Assembly (NCBI RefSeq): GCF_015207735.1
Contig: NZ_JADEWG010000001.1
Location: forward strand, 1 to 64,000
Length of the DNA: 64,000 bases
Source of the DNA: [Phormidium] sp. LEGE 05292
GTDB lineage: Bacteria > Cyanobacteriota > Cyanobacteriia > Cyanobacteriales > Aerosakkonemataceae
Direction of reading: 5' to 3'
The translations under genes were made by a program, and so were the position numbers. Position 1 is the stretch's first letter. Each line of letters begins with the position of its first letter. The notes beneath the pieces were generated by a model. It was not told where the DNA came from. It saw only the letters and a program-made list of their open reading frames with translations, and made no database searches. Shown piece by piece: positions 53,625 to 62,908 of this stretch.

Positions 53625-53738
53625 GGTTCAGTTACGCAAAAAGTTAAATATAAATGACAAACTCTTATAAATTATAGATTTTTGTGATTTGTTTTGGCGA
53701 GTTTAGGCGTTAATTTAAAAGTAAAGGGTTTTCTCATC

Positions 53739-54365
53739 TTATAAATTGACTACTTCCCGCCAAGTAAAAACGATTTGCTCATCCGCTTGACGAAACTCAA
53801 TATTAAACTTATCAAATACAACTTCTCTGCCCAAAAGCATAACATCTGCCGTATTATTTTGTAACCATGCCACTGGAGCCATAAAAGTATGTCCATCAAT
53901 AGTCATTTCAACCCTACGTAAAACATACTCTACGCTTCCGCCTATTGCTTGTCCTACTAATATTTCCTCGCCATCAGCCAAAGCATAGCCTAAATCTTGA
54001 CCAGCTTTGCTAGAAATTACGCTAAAATCTGCACCTGAATCAACTACCATATTTGTATTTATAACCAACTCATTATGCTTTAGAGTCACTGGATAATCAG
54101 GCGACCATTCATGACGGCTGACTGTGCGAAAATAAATTGGTAAAATCACAATAGAGCCAGTAAAACCAGGAACTAAATAAATTAAATAAATCTCTCCAGA
54201 AGCGTCTGCTTTCTCAATAACTTCGCGCAGATTTTCACCATGAGTAATAATTCCGTTAGTATTATATGCCACATATTGATGAGCATATTTTTTAAAGAGT
54301 TGCCGATTTCGATTTAACCATTTTACGATTTCCCGACCTTCTTCGGGAGAGGGTGTTTTGCTCAT
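53739..54365 (-). CDS. DUF5678 plus retropepsin-like aspartic protease
   Basis: The frame is open to 54494, but the ATG at 54365 (MSKTPSPEEGREIV) gives a sensible N-terminus and 208 residues. Residues 15-65 resemble DUF5678 (YAHQYVAYNTNGIITHGENL). The rest is a single retropepsin-like half with catalytic VVDSGADFSVIS (D-S-G) and the hydrophobic flap-side strand DVMLLGREVVFDKF. Such proteins act as dimers. The role is unknown, possibly regulatory proteolysis. It lies just downstream of a decayed HTH gene on the same strand, so it may be a former toxin-antitoxin-like neighbourhood. Confidence 0.75.
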   Translation of the reverse strand: MSKTPSPEEGREIVKWLNRNRQLFKKYAHQYVAYNTNGIITHGENLREVIEKADASGEIYLIYLVPGFTGSIVILPIYFRTVSRHEWSPDYPVTLKHNELVINTNMVVDSGADFSVISSKAGQDLGYALADGEEILVGQAIGGSVEYVLRRVEMTIDGHTFMAPVAWLQNNTADVMLLGREVVFDKFNIEFRQADEQIVFTWREVVNL

Positions 54366-54490
54366 AGATTTTACCGTTGATGAAGTGATAGTAGCGATCG
54401 CACAAATCCCCTTATGATATAATTCAAGTTTAGCAATTATGTATTTGGTTGATAAAGTGGCGATCGCTTTTCCACATCTACCTCTGAAAA

Positions 54491-54640
54491 TCAAGAAATT
54501 TCTATGGTAATTTTTTTTCCTAAAGCATGGGCATATCTTGCTAGAGTAGAAATGCCAACATTTTCTCCATGATTCTCTATTCTAGAGCTTAGGGAGAAAT
54601 ATCTATCTAATGACTGATAAATAAGATTTCCACGCGATCT
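54491..54640 (-). pseudogene. Remnant of an XRE-type HTH antitoxin/regulator
   Basis: The minus strand reads FSLSSRIENHGENVGIST then LARYAHALGKKITIEIS and stop, the end of an XRE helix-turn-helix (compare the usual SxSRIENGEN..S..TLARYA.ALG). No start codon and no first helices are found upstream in frame, so only the C-terminal part survives. Confidence 0.6.
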
Positions 54641-54746
54641 AGTTTTTGAAGAAAACTAGAGAACAGGAGTTTAGTTTGTAAGCAAGATAGTTACATCCGA
54701 CTACATAGTTGGATACTGAACATTTAGCAGAAACGAGGATATTAAG

Positions 54747-55229
54747 ATGACTCTAAACCAGCAAGGAATAGTCATGATGCCTCAAGAAGGCGATGTGGTG
54801 ACAGTTGTCGGTGATATTGTCACTTTTAAGGCATTGGGGCAGAATACTCAGGGACAATATGCCCTGATTGAGATTGTATGTAATCCAGAGGTGGGCACGC
54901 CCCCCCATATTCATAGCCGTGAAGATGAAGCGTTTTACATTCTTGAGGGTGAAGTTGAGTTTCGCTTAGATGACCAAACTATTTTGGCGACACCCGGTAC
55001 ATTCTTGCATTCTCCCAAGGGACAAAAACACAGCTTCAAAAATACTGGAACGACGCAAGCGCGAATGTTATGTTGGGTAACACCTGCTGGTTTGGAAATG
55101 TTCTTTGCTGAAGTTGGCAGACCTGTAACCGATCCATTGAATCTACCTGTGCCCGATCAGGCTGCGATCGACAAACTGCTAGCGACTGCACCAAAGTATG
55201 GGCTGACAATCTTACCCCCCGAAGCATAA
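54747..55229 (+). CDS. Single-domain cupin protein
   Basis: 160 residues with one cupin barrel. Motif 1 is PPHIHSREDEAFYILEGEVE (metal-binding His, His, Glu) and motif 2 is GTFLHSPKGQKHSFKN (His). C-terminal GLEMFFAEVGRPV. It is probably a metal-dependent dioxygenase, isomerase or binding protein; the substrate cannot be inferred. It stands alone, divergent from the retropepsin-like gene. Confidence 0.85.
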   Translation: MTLNQQGIVMMPQEGDVVTVVGDIVTFKALGQNTQGQYALIEIVCNPEVGTPPHIHSREDEAFYILEGEVEFRLDDQTILATPGTFLHSPKGQKHSFKNTGTTQARMLCWVTPAGLEMFFAEVGRPVTDPLNLPVPDQAAIDKLLATAPKYGLTILPPEA

Positions 55230-55280
55230 AGTGGCTCTCCCTTACTTTTGGTGGAAAACCCTGATTTTAGGGACTCTTGA

Positions 55281-55320
55281 CTGGGGATAACAGGCAAGAT
55301 ACCTGTCCTACGGGACTGGG
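55281..55320. repeat. ACAGGCAAGAT...CCTGT dispersed repeat, copy 2
   Basis: Same family as 21995-22033, in the other orientation (ACAGGCAAGATACCTGT followed by CCTACGGGA). It lies in the 314-bp gene-free gap 55230-55543 after the cupin gene. Confidence 0.7.
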
Positions 55321-55543
55321 ATTCCTGATAAATCAAGGATTTCACAAAACAATAAAGTTTATTTATCACCAGAAGTACAGGAGAGCCAAATTGTGATTCC
55401 TCTGTTTCCCCTCTCTCTTCTCTTTGCGTCCTATAGCGCTATCGCGCATGGCTTCGCTAGCGCGTTCTTTGCGGTTTAAAAAAAGTCGATCGCAACGTCT
55501 ACTTAAATATTACCCAGTTTAATTAACTCTATTTTCAACAAAA

Positions 55544-58500
55544 TTAACCATTAAAATGAAGTGTAAAATAAAAAGTGCTGCCTTCGTTTAACACACTTTG
55601 TACCCAAATTTTGCCGCCGTGCTGTTCAATAATACTACGACAAATAGACAACCCTAAGCCAGTGCCGCCTTTTTCACGAGAATCTGAAACATTGACTTGT
55701 TGAAATTGTTCAAAAATACTTTCTAGCTTATCCTCTGGAATGCCTCGACCTTGGTCTTGGACTGAGAAAAGCGCGACGAATGGAAGCTCTTTTTCAGTTA
55801 ATAAATCATTAGGAATAACTTCGGCGCTGATAGTAATTGTTGAATTTGGTGGAGAGAATTTAATGGCATTACTGAGGAGATTGGTTATTGTTTGAACGAT
55901 CGCATCAGCATCAGCCCAAACTTCTAGCGCACAGGGGATGATAGACAGAGTAATCTGGTTTTGTTCCGCTTGAGTTCGCATTACATCAACTGATTGCTGG
56001 ATTAACTCAGCCACAGCACATTGCTGGAAGTTGAACTTTGTTTGTCCTGATTCCAAGCGGCGCAAATCGAGAATATCATTGACTAAGCGCACTAGACGCT
56101 CGCTTTGTCTAGCAGCAATGTCAATCATATTCTTCATCTTTTCCGGTTTTTTATCAAAAATGCCCGCAGCAACCAAACCCAGAGCACCGCGAATTGAAGT
56201 TAAAGGGGTTCTGAGTTCATGACTGACTATGGAAATAAACTCTTGTTTCATCTGGTCAATTTTGCGTCTTTCGGTAATATCTTCCACAGTCCCAACGAAC
56301 AGAATCACCGTTCCATCACTTGACTTGATTGGTGCAGTTCGCACTTGGGTATAACAGATTTTTCCTTGACGATCTTGGTAGCGCACTTCGTTAAATATGC
56401 CTTCCTTACCTGCGGCTACTACCTCTGACCAATATTGAAACACCCATTGGCGATCGTCAGGATGGATAAATTCTTTCCAACCATCCCCCAATGCTTCCTC
56501 AGCTGATGCACCGATAATCTGTTGATAGAGGGGATTGGTATAGATAGTTTTGCCTGCAATGTCGCTGAGGAAAATGCCAATGGGAGAGAACTCACTCAAC
56601 GATCGGAATGTTTCTTCACTTTGTCGCAAAGCTGCTTCGGCTTGTTTGCGGAAGGTAATGTCATTGTTAATTTCTAGGATTTTAATCGGTCTACCCATCG
56701 CGTCTTTTTGCAATACCCAACGGCTAGCAACGGTTATGGATTGATGATTTCGATGTTGATGTACTAGTTCTCCTTCCCAGTAGCCTTGGTCAAATAATTG
56801 GGCTTGAATCTCTGTTAATGGTTGAGTAAATTGGGTTTTTAATAGAGTATGAGTTTCCTTTCCCAAGGCTTCGGCTGGAGTCCAACCATACATTTGTTGG
56901 GCTCCTTGGTTCCAGAAAGTAATTACCCAATTCAAATCGCAGGTCATGATTGTGTCATGTGCCAAATCTAGCAATTGTGCTTTTTCTGATAACAGGAATT
57001 GAGTATGTTGCTGTTCAAGTAAAGCTTCCAGTAATCGATCGTTTATTTGATTCAATTGGACAGTTCGTTTAAATACTCTTTGCTCAAGTTCAGCATTTAG
57101 TTGTTGTAAAGCAAGTTCGGCTTGTTTGCGCTGGGAAATATCAACAGAAAAAACGATAATGCCACCAATTTCACCTGTAGCAGTATGCCAAGGATGAATC
57201 TCCCAGAAGAGCCATTGCTGCGATCCATTTGCCCGGACAAACAAATCTTCTTCAGATTTCTCGATCGCCCCTGCCAAACAACGTTGATGAATCTGTCGCC
57301 AACGTTCGGGAATGTCGGGAAAGATCTCGTAGTGCGATCGACCAATCAGAGATTCCACCGCACCAAGGTTATATTCATCTACCCAACGCTGACTTGCCAT
57401 TATATAGCGCATATCCCGATCCAACATCGCAATCCCAGCAGGCGCACACTGGGCAAATAACCGCAGGAGAGCTTCGCTTTGTTTGCGTTGTGCCAGTTCC
57501 GTTTGCACTTGTTCCCACAAAGTAGATTGCCCAAGCGCGACGCTGACTTGGGCTGCTAACTGCTGCAAAAGGTTGATTTCTGAATCTTGCCACTGACGCG
57601 GTGCGGCACAGTGATGGGCTGCGAGTAACCCCCACAATCGATCGCCCTCGATTACGGGAACGACTAAGTTTGCCCTGACTTGTAAATTTGCCAGAAATTC
57701 AACGTGACAGGGACTAATGCCGGAATTATAAATATCAGATTTAGCTGTAACTAAGCCTTGTTTAAAAGGTTCGACATACTCTTCGCCAATGCAAGGGTCG
57801 TAAATCTGGAGTGGTAAAATCGGCATCCATTCATCTGCCACCGACTCAACTACAGTCGTTCCTCCCCAGCCAGGAGAAAATCGAAAAATTATGACGCGAT
57901 CGGTTTTGAGATATTCTCGCACTTCATCTACTGTGGTTTGCAGAATATCTTGTAAATTGAGAGAATTCCGTATGCGTTGGGTGCTTTCTGACACTAACCG
58001 CTGTTGTTCAAATTGGTGTCGCAGCTGTAGAGACGTTGCTTGCAACGTCTCTACAGCTTGTTTTCTGGCATCGATCGCCATAATCGTTCCCGACATTCGC
58101 ACAGGTTGCCCTTGTAGGTTATAAAAGGCTTTTCCCCGTCCTTCAACCCAGTGAATGCTACCATCTGCCCAGACAATTCGGAACTCATGATTGTAGGAAG
58201 TGTGGTTTTTTAAGGATTGGTCGATCGCCTGATTTAATCCTTGTCGATCGTCAGGATAAAGAGAACTATCAAAGGTTTCATATCTCCCATCAAAACTACC
58301 AGGCGCTAAACCAAATAACTGTTCGTGTTCTGGCGACCAAATAATTTTCCCCGTCACCATATCCCAATCCCACATCCCCATTTGTGCAGCATTTAAGGCA
58401 GTTTGTAGGCGTTGGGCACTTTCTTCCTGGAATTTATGGCTTAGTCGTTCAACTTTGTGTTTGCTTGCCTTTAAATTTGCACTCAGGAGATTGATAATTA

Positions 58501-58789
58501 AGGCAACGAAGGTAAAAATTCCTAACCGTAGCAGATCGTCAAAAACAGGTGTCCATTGGTAGATTGGGGGAATCAAGAAGTAGTCGATCGCCAGCACTGA
58601 CAAAACAACAGATACAATACCGGGATAAATGCCCCCATACCAGGTACTCACAATCACAGCAACGAAGAAAAACGCCCCCAGCGTCCCAGTCATTAACGGC
58701 TTTAACCAGATTGTCAGCAGCAGAGCGATTCCTGTGGACGCGATAGCCACTAGGTAGGGCAGTAACTTGTGATACCCTCTAAATTTCAT
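55544..58789 (-). CDS. Membrane sensor kinase with two-cysteine cyanobacteriochrome-like GAF
   Basis: 1081 residues. A DUF4118/KdpD-like four-helix membrane region (about 10-110) is followed by PAS (about 135-242) and a GAF (about 268-430). In the GAF, Cys361-His362 (GISPCHVEFL) is the canonical bilin site, and Cys333 in D331-P-C-I matches the DXCF second cysteine, 28 residues upstream. Three PAS domains (about 455-840), HisKA (VSHELRTPLTSI) and HATPase_c (GTGLGLSICRSI) follow. No receiver. Residues about 244-256 (AVETLQATSLQ) are encoded by a dispersed palindrome inserted in frame. It is probably a light sensor, if the GAF binds a bilin. Confidence 0.9.
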   Translation of the reverse strand: MKFRGYHKLLPYLVAIASTGIALLLTIWLKPLMTGTLGAFFFVAVIVSTWYGGIYPGIVSVVLSVLAIDYFLIPPIYQWTPVFDDLLRLGIFTFVALIINLLSANLKASKHKVERLSHKFQEESAQRLQTALNAAQMGMWDWDMVTGKIIWSPEHEQLFGLAPGSFDGRYETFDSSLYPDDRQGLNQAIDQSLKNHTSYNHEFRIVWADGSIHWVEGRGKAFYNLQGQPVRMSGTIMAIDARKQAVETLQATSLQLRHQFEQQRLVSESTQRIRNSLNLQDILQTTVDEVREYLKTDRVIIFRFSPGWGGTTVVESVADEWMPILPLQIYDPCIGEEYVEPFKQGLVTAKSDIYNSGISPCHVEFLANLQVRANLVVPVIEGDRLWGLLAAHHCAAPRQWQDSEINLLQQLAAQVSVALGQSTLWEQVQTELAQRKQSEALLRLFAQCAPAGIAMLDRDMRYIMASQRWVDEYNLGAVESLIGRSHYEIFPDIPERWRQIHQRCLAGAIEKSEEDLFVRANGSQQWLFWEIHPWHTATGEIGGIIVFSVDISQRKQAELALQQLNAELEQRVFKRTVQLNQINDRLLEALLEQQHTQFLLSEKAQLLDLAHDTIMTCDLNWVITFWNQGAQQMYGWTPAEALGKETHTLLKTQFTQPLTEIQAQLFDQGYWEGELVHQHRNHQSITVASRWVLQKDAMGRPIKILEINNDITFRKQAEAALRQSEETFRSLSEFSPIGIFLSDIAGKTIYTNPLYQQIIGASAEEALGDGWKEFIHPDDRQWVFQYWSEVVAAGKEGIFNEVRYQDRQGKICYTQVRTAPIKSSDGTVILFVGTVEDITERRKIDQMKQEFISIVSHELRTPLTSIRGALGLVAAGIFDKKPEKMKNMIDIAARQSERLVRLVNDILDLRRLESGQTKFNFQQCAVAELIQQSVDVMRTQAEQNQITLSIIPCALEVWADADAIVQTITNLLSNAIKFSPPNSTITISAEVIPNDLLTEKELPFVALFSVQDQGRGIPEDKLESIFEQFQQVNVSDSREKGGTGLGLSICRSIIEQHGGKIWVQSVLNEGSTFYFTLHFNG
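58023..58058. repeat. TGTAGAGACGTTGC palindrome, copy 2, inside a coding sequence
   Basis: A perfect 36-base inverted repeat (17-bp arms, TT centre) of the family at 52203-52232. It lies wholly inside the kinase gene, in frame, encoding part of the linker between the first PAS and the GAF domain. Confidence 0.85.
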
Positions 58790-58878
58790 CCTGCTTTCTC
58801 TGGTATGGTAATTTTCCAGCTTTTCAGCAATTTTGCTACTACTGTTATTGATCGATTATACCAGGAGATCTACTTCAA

Positions 58879-59280
58879 ATGAAAGAAATAAAAATTTTTC
58901 TCTGTTTCGCTCTTTTCCTATTAATACCTCTAACCGGGCAAAGAGAAAACAAAGCTTTAGCTCATCAATCTTTCTTGATGACACAAGCTACTAATAATGA
59001 AAGCGAAAAAGTAATAAATTTAGTGTGGCGACTTCCAGAAGTACAGCAAAAAGCGGCAGAAATCAGGAGGTTATCAAAGGGCAAAGTAAGCGTTAAATTA
59101 ATGTTAGAAAGTACACCTACTAAAACCGAACCTTACTATACAGTCAGAGTTTTTGAAGATAATCCCGATCGCATTGTCACACTTTATTGGTTTCGCGTTA
59201 ATATGCCAGAAGAAAAGATTACCGTGCAAGATGAAATCACAGGGGAATACATTTCTTTAGAACAATGGCGAAAAAAATGA
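58879..59280 (+). CDS. Exported hypothetical protein
   Basis: 133 residues with a signal peptide (MKEIKIFLCFALFLLIPLTG, cleavage near ALAHQ). The mature domain of about 100 residues contains VWRLPEVQQKAAEIRRLSKG and YYTVRVFEDNPDRIVTLYWF, suggesting a small alpha/beta periplasmic protein. I do not recognise a named family. Its stop overlaps the ATG of the MDR oxidoreductase gene as ATGA, so the two form an operon. Confidence 0.75.
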   Translation: MKEIKIFLCFALFLLIPLTGQRENKALAHQSFLMTQATNNESEKVINLVWRLPEVQQKAAEIRRLSKGKVSVKLMLESTPTKTEPYYTVRVFEDNPDRIVTLYWFRVNMPEEKITVQDEITGEYISLEQWRKK

Positions 59281-60290
59281 AAGTAGTCGAGATACAAAAT
59301 AACTTTGGGTTAGATGCTTTGATGGTGTGCGATCGTCAAATCCCCACACCTAGTATAGGACAAGTCTTAATAAAATTACGCGCCGCTTCCCTAAATTATC
59401 GAGACTTATTAGTAGTGCAAGGTCGTTATAATCCCAAACAAAAATTACCCTTAATTCCCCTTTCCGACGGAGTAGGAGAAATAGTTGCGGTAGGCGAGGG
59501 AGTAACGCGAGTCAAAGTAGGCGAAAGAGTTGCTAGTATCTTCTTTCAAAAATGGTTAGCGGGAAAACCATCAAAAGAAGTATTTCGCTCAACTTTAGGT
59601 AGTCCTGTAGATGGCGTATTAGCAGAATACATTGTGTTAGATGAAAATGGAGTAATTTCAGTTCCGCAACATCTTTCCGACATCGAAGCTGCTACTTTAC
59701 CTTGTGCTGCTGTTACTGCTTGGAATGCTTTAATAACTGGTGGTAATTTGAAAGCTGGAGACACTGTACTTTTGCAAGGTACTGGTGGTGTTTCGCTGTT
59801 CGCTTTGCAGTTTGCGAAAATGTCTGGTGCGCGAGTAATTATCATTTCCAGCAGTGATGAAAAGTTACAAAAAGCGTTAGATTTAGGTGCAACTGATGGG
59901 ATTAATTACAAAGTAAATCCTAATTGGGAAGAACAGGTTTATCAATTAACAAATGGTGAAGGTGTTGACTATGTAGTAGAAGTCGGAGGTGCGGGTACTT
60001 TACCTAAATCTTTCCGCGCCGTTTCTGTGGGTGGACATATTAGTTTAATTGGTGTTCTCACGGGTACAACATCGGAAGTTAACCATCTACCTGTTGTGCA
60101 TAAAGCTGTTACAGTTCAAGGTGTTTATGTTGGTTCCCGTGAGATGTTTGAACAGATGAATCGGGCGATCGAATTACATGGAATTAAACCAATTGTCGAT
60201 CGCACTTTTCACTTTACCGAAGCCAGGGAAGCTTTAGAATATTTGGCAAGTGGGGCGCATTTTGGTAAAGTTTGTCTGAGTTTTGACTAA
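59277..60290 (+). CDS. MDR-family NAD(P)-dependent oxidoreductase
   Basis: An ATG at 59265 is in frame, but the ATG at 59277 overlaps the preceding stop as ATGA and starts with MKVVEIQNN, giving 337 residues. GroES-like N-terminal domain (SLNYRDLLVVQGRY) and Rossmann domain (VLLQGTGGVSLFALQFAK). The catalytic zinc ligands of alcohol dehydrogenases are not retained, so it belongs to the quinone reductase / enoyl reductase-like side of the superfamily. The substrate is unknown. It is cotranscribed with the small exported protein. Confidence 0.88.
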   Translation: MKVVEIQNNFGLDALMVCDRQIPTPSIGQVLIKLRAASLNYRDLLVVQGRYNPKQKLPLIPLSDGVGEIVAVGEGVTRVKVGERVASIFFQKWLAGKPSKEVFRSTLGSPVDGVLAEYIVLDENGVISVPQHLSDIEAATLPCAAVTAWNALITGGNLKAGDTVLLQGTGGVSLFALQFAKMSGARVIIISSSDEKLQKALDLGATDGINYKVNPNWEEQVYQLTNGEGVDYVVEVGGAGTLPKSFRAVSVGGHISLIGVLTGTTSEVNHLPVVHKAVTVQGVYVGSREMFEQMNRAIELHGIKPIVDRTFHFTEAREALEYLASGAHFGKVCLSFD

Positions 60291-60388
60291 TTTTGAATTT
60301 TTCACCGCAGATGAAAGCAGATAAACGCAGATAAAGAAGCATCAAAAATACTCTTCCCCAGCCCCCAATCCCCAGTCCCTAGTCCCCG

Positions 60389-61822
60389 TTAACCTGCTTT
60401 CCAAGTACCATGAAATCCCATCGGTACAACGCTGGGTAATCCTAGTTTACACACTGGTTCATCGTCTAATCTTTCGCTATCAAATACCCAAACTTCGCTT
60501 TGATTATTGTTGCCATCATAGACAACTGTTAACACCCAAGATTGATTAGGATTTAGGGAATCTGGAGCATAAATTGGTTCTACAGGATAGTGATTTTCGC
60601 CTAAGTTTGCTTCTTGGAGGTTGTTTGTTTTGTGGTCAAAACGTGCGATCGTACTATATATTTCCCTAGTAGTATCCGAATTTTTGCCATGCAAAGACAT
60701 GAAAGTGTAGCGAGAAAATTCGCCGACATTTTCCTGGGGTACAATGGGAAATTCACCATCTCGATCGAGCAATTCTTCACTAGATTTTACTTTAGCAGTT
60801 TGCGGATCGAGACGCACTTGCCACAAGGTTGATTTAGCAGGAAGTTGAATTTCTCCTGTTGGTAATTGTTTGAGACGTTGATTAGTTTGAAAATCTTGAT
60901 AACGAAAGAAATCAATGACAATTTCTCCGTTATTATCTACATAACCATTGCTAAAATGCCATTGATACCAAGGTTCTGCTACACTTTTACTTACTAAGGA
61001 TAAGGTTGTGCGATCGAAAATTAAAATCTCTGTTCCTAACTGCGGTTTCCATTCCATAGCATCGCTAAAACTCTCTAAACCAAAAACTGTTGGTAACAAA
61101 TTTATTCGCACTGGCGGAATGAAAAATATTAAATATTTCCCAGCCATGACAAAATCATGAACTAAAGGAACTCCACTCACAGTGGAACTAGATTTTTGCT
61201 GGATTTTACCAGTTGAATTACTCTGATAAATATTCAGAGTTGAATCCTTTCCCAGCGTCACGCCAAAATTAAAAATTTCTCCCGTTTTAGCATCACATTT
61301 TGGATGAGCAGAAAAAGATAAATTATCACCTAAAGCAGATAAATCATCTAAACCTTGAGTTTGCAAAGTTTCTAAATTTAAAGCATGAGGTTTTCCGCCT
61401 TCCCATAATGCTAAAAGCTTATCTGGTAATGCCAAAACTGAAGTATTAGCAGCATTTTTGACTGGTTTAATCCACTGATTCCAAAAAGGCCCAGGCGCAG
61501 TCATGCCATAATTAGGATAGAGGTATTTATTTGCTTTTGATTCTGCTAAATATCCAGCAGTTTGCACATAGCGATAAATTCCTGTAGCACCATTATCGCT
61601 AAATTTTACAGCTAAAATTGCGCCATCACCATCAAACCAATGACCAACTTTTTCGCCACCACGCTCCAATCTAGCAGGGCCATTACGATAGAGTGTACCA
61701 CGCAGACCTTCGGGAATTTTACCTGCAATAATTGACAAAGGAGTTAAGGGAAATTCCTTTGCTGGTTGGGAAATCGCATTTGCCCAAGCTTTACGAGTTG
61801 TGGGTTTAGTAATTGTTGTCAT
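60389..61822 (-). CDS. Carotenoid cleavage oxygenase
   Basis: 477 residues, seven-bladed propeller of the RPE65/CCD family. The four iron-binding histidines are visible in FSAHPKCD, PLVHDFVM, WYQWHFSNG and GFHGTW, and second-shell acids are present. YRNGPARLERGG and WFDGDGAI are family signatures. The length matches cyanobacterial apocarotenoid or carotenoid 15,15'/9,10 oxygenases; which bond it cleaves cannot be read. GGGACTA-type repeats flank its 3' end (60358-60385). It is divergent from the MscS gene. Confidence 0.92.
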   Translation of the reverse strand: MTTITKPTTRKAWANAISQPAKEFPLTPLSIIAGKIPEGLRGTLYRNGPARLERGGEKVGHWFDGDGAILAVKFSDNGATGIYRYVQTAGYLAESKANKYLYPNYGMTAPGPFWNQWIKPVKNAANTSVLALPDKLLALWEGGKPHALNLETLQTQGLDDLSALGDNLSFSAHPKCDAKTGEIFNFGVTLGKDSTLNIYQSNSTGKIQQKSSSTVSGVPLVHDFVMAGKYLIFFIPPVRINLLPTVFGLESFSDAMEWKPQLGTEILIFDRTTLSLVSKSVAEPWYQWHFSNGYVDNNGEIVIDFFRYQDFQTNQRLKQLPTGEIQLPAKSTLWQVRLDPQTAKVKSSEELLDRDGEFPIVPQENVGEFSRYTFMSLHGKNSDTTREIYSTIARFDHKTNNLQEANLGENHYPVEPIYAPDSLNPNQSWVLTVVYDGNNNQSEVWVFDSERLDDEPVCKLGLPSVVPMGFHGTWKAG

Positions 61823-62000
61823 CTTTCGTAAGTATGAGAGAGTGATAATTTTGAAATTTAAGTTTGCTTTTTTGCCAACCTGTTAAGTAATAATTGTAGC
61901 TAAAAAGTATCTTTGGAGGTATGACTAAGAAGCAATCTCATAGTTAAAATGTTTTTTAGTAGTATTGTGCATAAAAATAAAGATTTTTGTTTGTGTGTTT

Positions 62001-62891
62001 ATGAATGCCTTGTATCAACAAGTAAGACAAAGCCTGTTAAAATTAATTAGTTATGCCATTGAAGCTTTACCAGCTTTTCTGGCGGCGATTATTGTTCTTT
62101 GTTTAACTAACTATGTTGCTAATTTGGTAAGAGAGATAGTAAAAAAGATTGGAGTACGTGCTGTTAAGAGTTTATCTTTGCGATCGCTCTTCATCCAAAC
62201 CAGCTATGTTACAGTTTGGGTAATTGGTATTCTGGTCGCTTCTGTAATTGTTTTTCCTGATTTACGCTTAGGAGATTTAATCGGTTTACTAGGGTTAAGT
62301 TCGGTCGCATTTGGTTTTGCTTTTCAAGATATATTCAAAAATTTTTTAGCAGGAATATTGCTATTATTGCAAGAACCTTTCCGCATTGGCGATCAAATAA
62401 TTGTCCAAGATTATGAAGGTACAGTACAAGATATTGCTATTCGTTCTACACAAATTGTCACCTATCAAGGAGAAATAGTCGTAATACCAAATGCTGTTTT
62501 ATTTACTAATCCAGTACAAGTATTAACCGCCCAACGTCAGCGTCGCACAGATTTACAAATAGGCATTGACTACAATACAGATTTACGTTCAGCTATAGAT
62601 GTTTTACTGCAAGCTGTATTAGATATCGAGGGTGTTTTAGCTGAACCAAAACCCGAAGTTGATGGAATAGGTTTTGGGGAAAGTTCGATCGATTTTGTAG
62701 TACGCTATTGGACTTTACCCCAAAAAATCCACGTTCGCCGCACTAGAACTAAAGTAATAATTGCCTTAAAAGAAGCGTGCGATAAAGCAGGAATTAATAT
62801 TCCTTATCCTATCCGCACGCTTTACTATAATGACCAAGAAAAATATAACGATAACGCTGCTATTTTCAAAGGTAGAAAAGCTAGTGAGTGA
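62001..62891 (+). CDS. Small-conductance mechanosensitive channel, MscS family
   Basis: A TTG at 61965 is in frame, but the ATG at 62001 (MNALYQQVRQSLLKL) is the normal start, giving 296 residues. Three membrane helices (about 20-42, 62-85, 90-122). The pore helix has GLSSVAFGFAFQDIFKNFLAG, followed by a cytoplasmic beta-domain (FRIGDQIIVQDYEGTVQDI, VVIPNAVLFTNPV). It releases solutes on hypo-osmotic shock. It is monocistronic; its stop faces the Rpn-type pseudogene 18 bp away. Confidence 0.92.
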   Translation: MNALYQQVRQSLLKLISYAIEALPAFLAAIIVLCLTNYVANLVREIVKKIGVRAVKSLSLRSLFIQTSYVTVWVIGILVASVIVFPDLRLGDLIGLLGLSSVAFGFAFQDIFKNFLAGILLLLQEPFRIGDQIIVQDYEGTVQDIAIRSTQIVTYQGEIVVIPNAVLFTNPVQVLTAQRQRRTDLQIGIDYNTDLRSAIDVLLQAVLDIEGVLAEPKPEVDGIGFGESSIDFVVRYWTLPQKIHVRRTRTKVIIALKEACDKAGINIPYPIRTLYYNDQEKYNDNAAIFKGRKASE

Positions 62892-62908
62892 ACAATTACT
62901 GAGTAAGA

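Noticed and set aside
57097-57635. Four ORFs of 82-112 residues on both strands inside the DUF4118 kinase
   Set aside because: All lie within the conserved PAS/GAF coding region in other frames and show no motifs.
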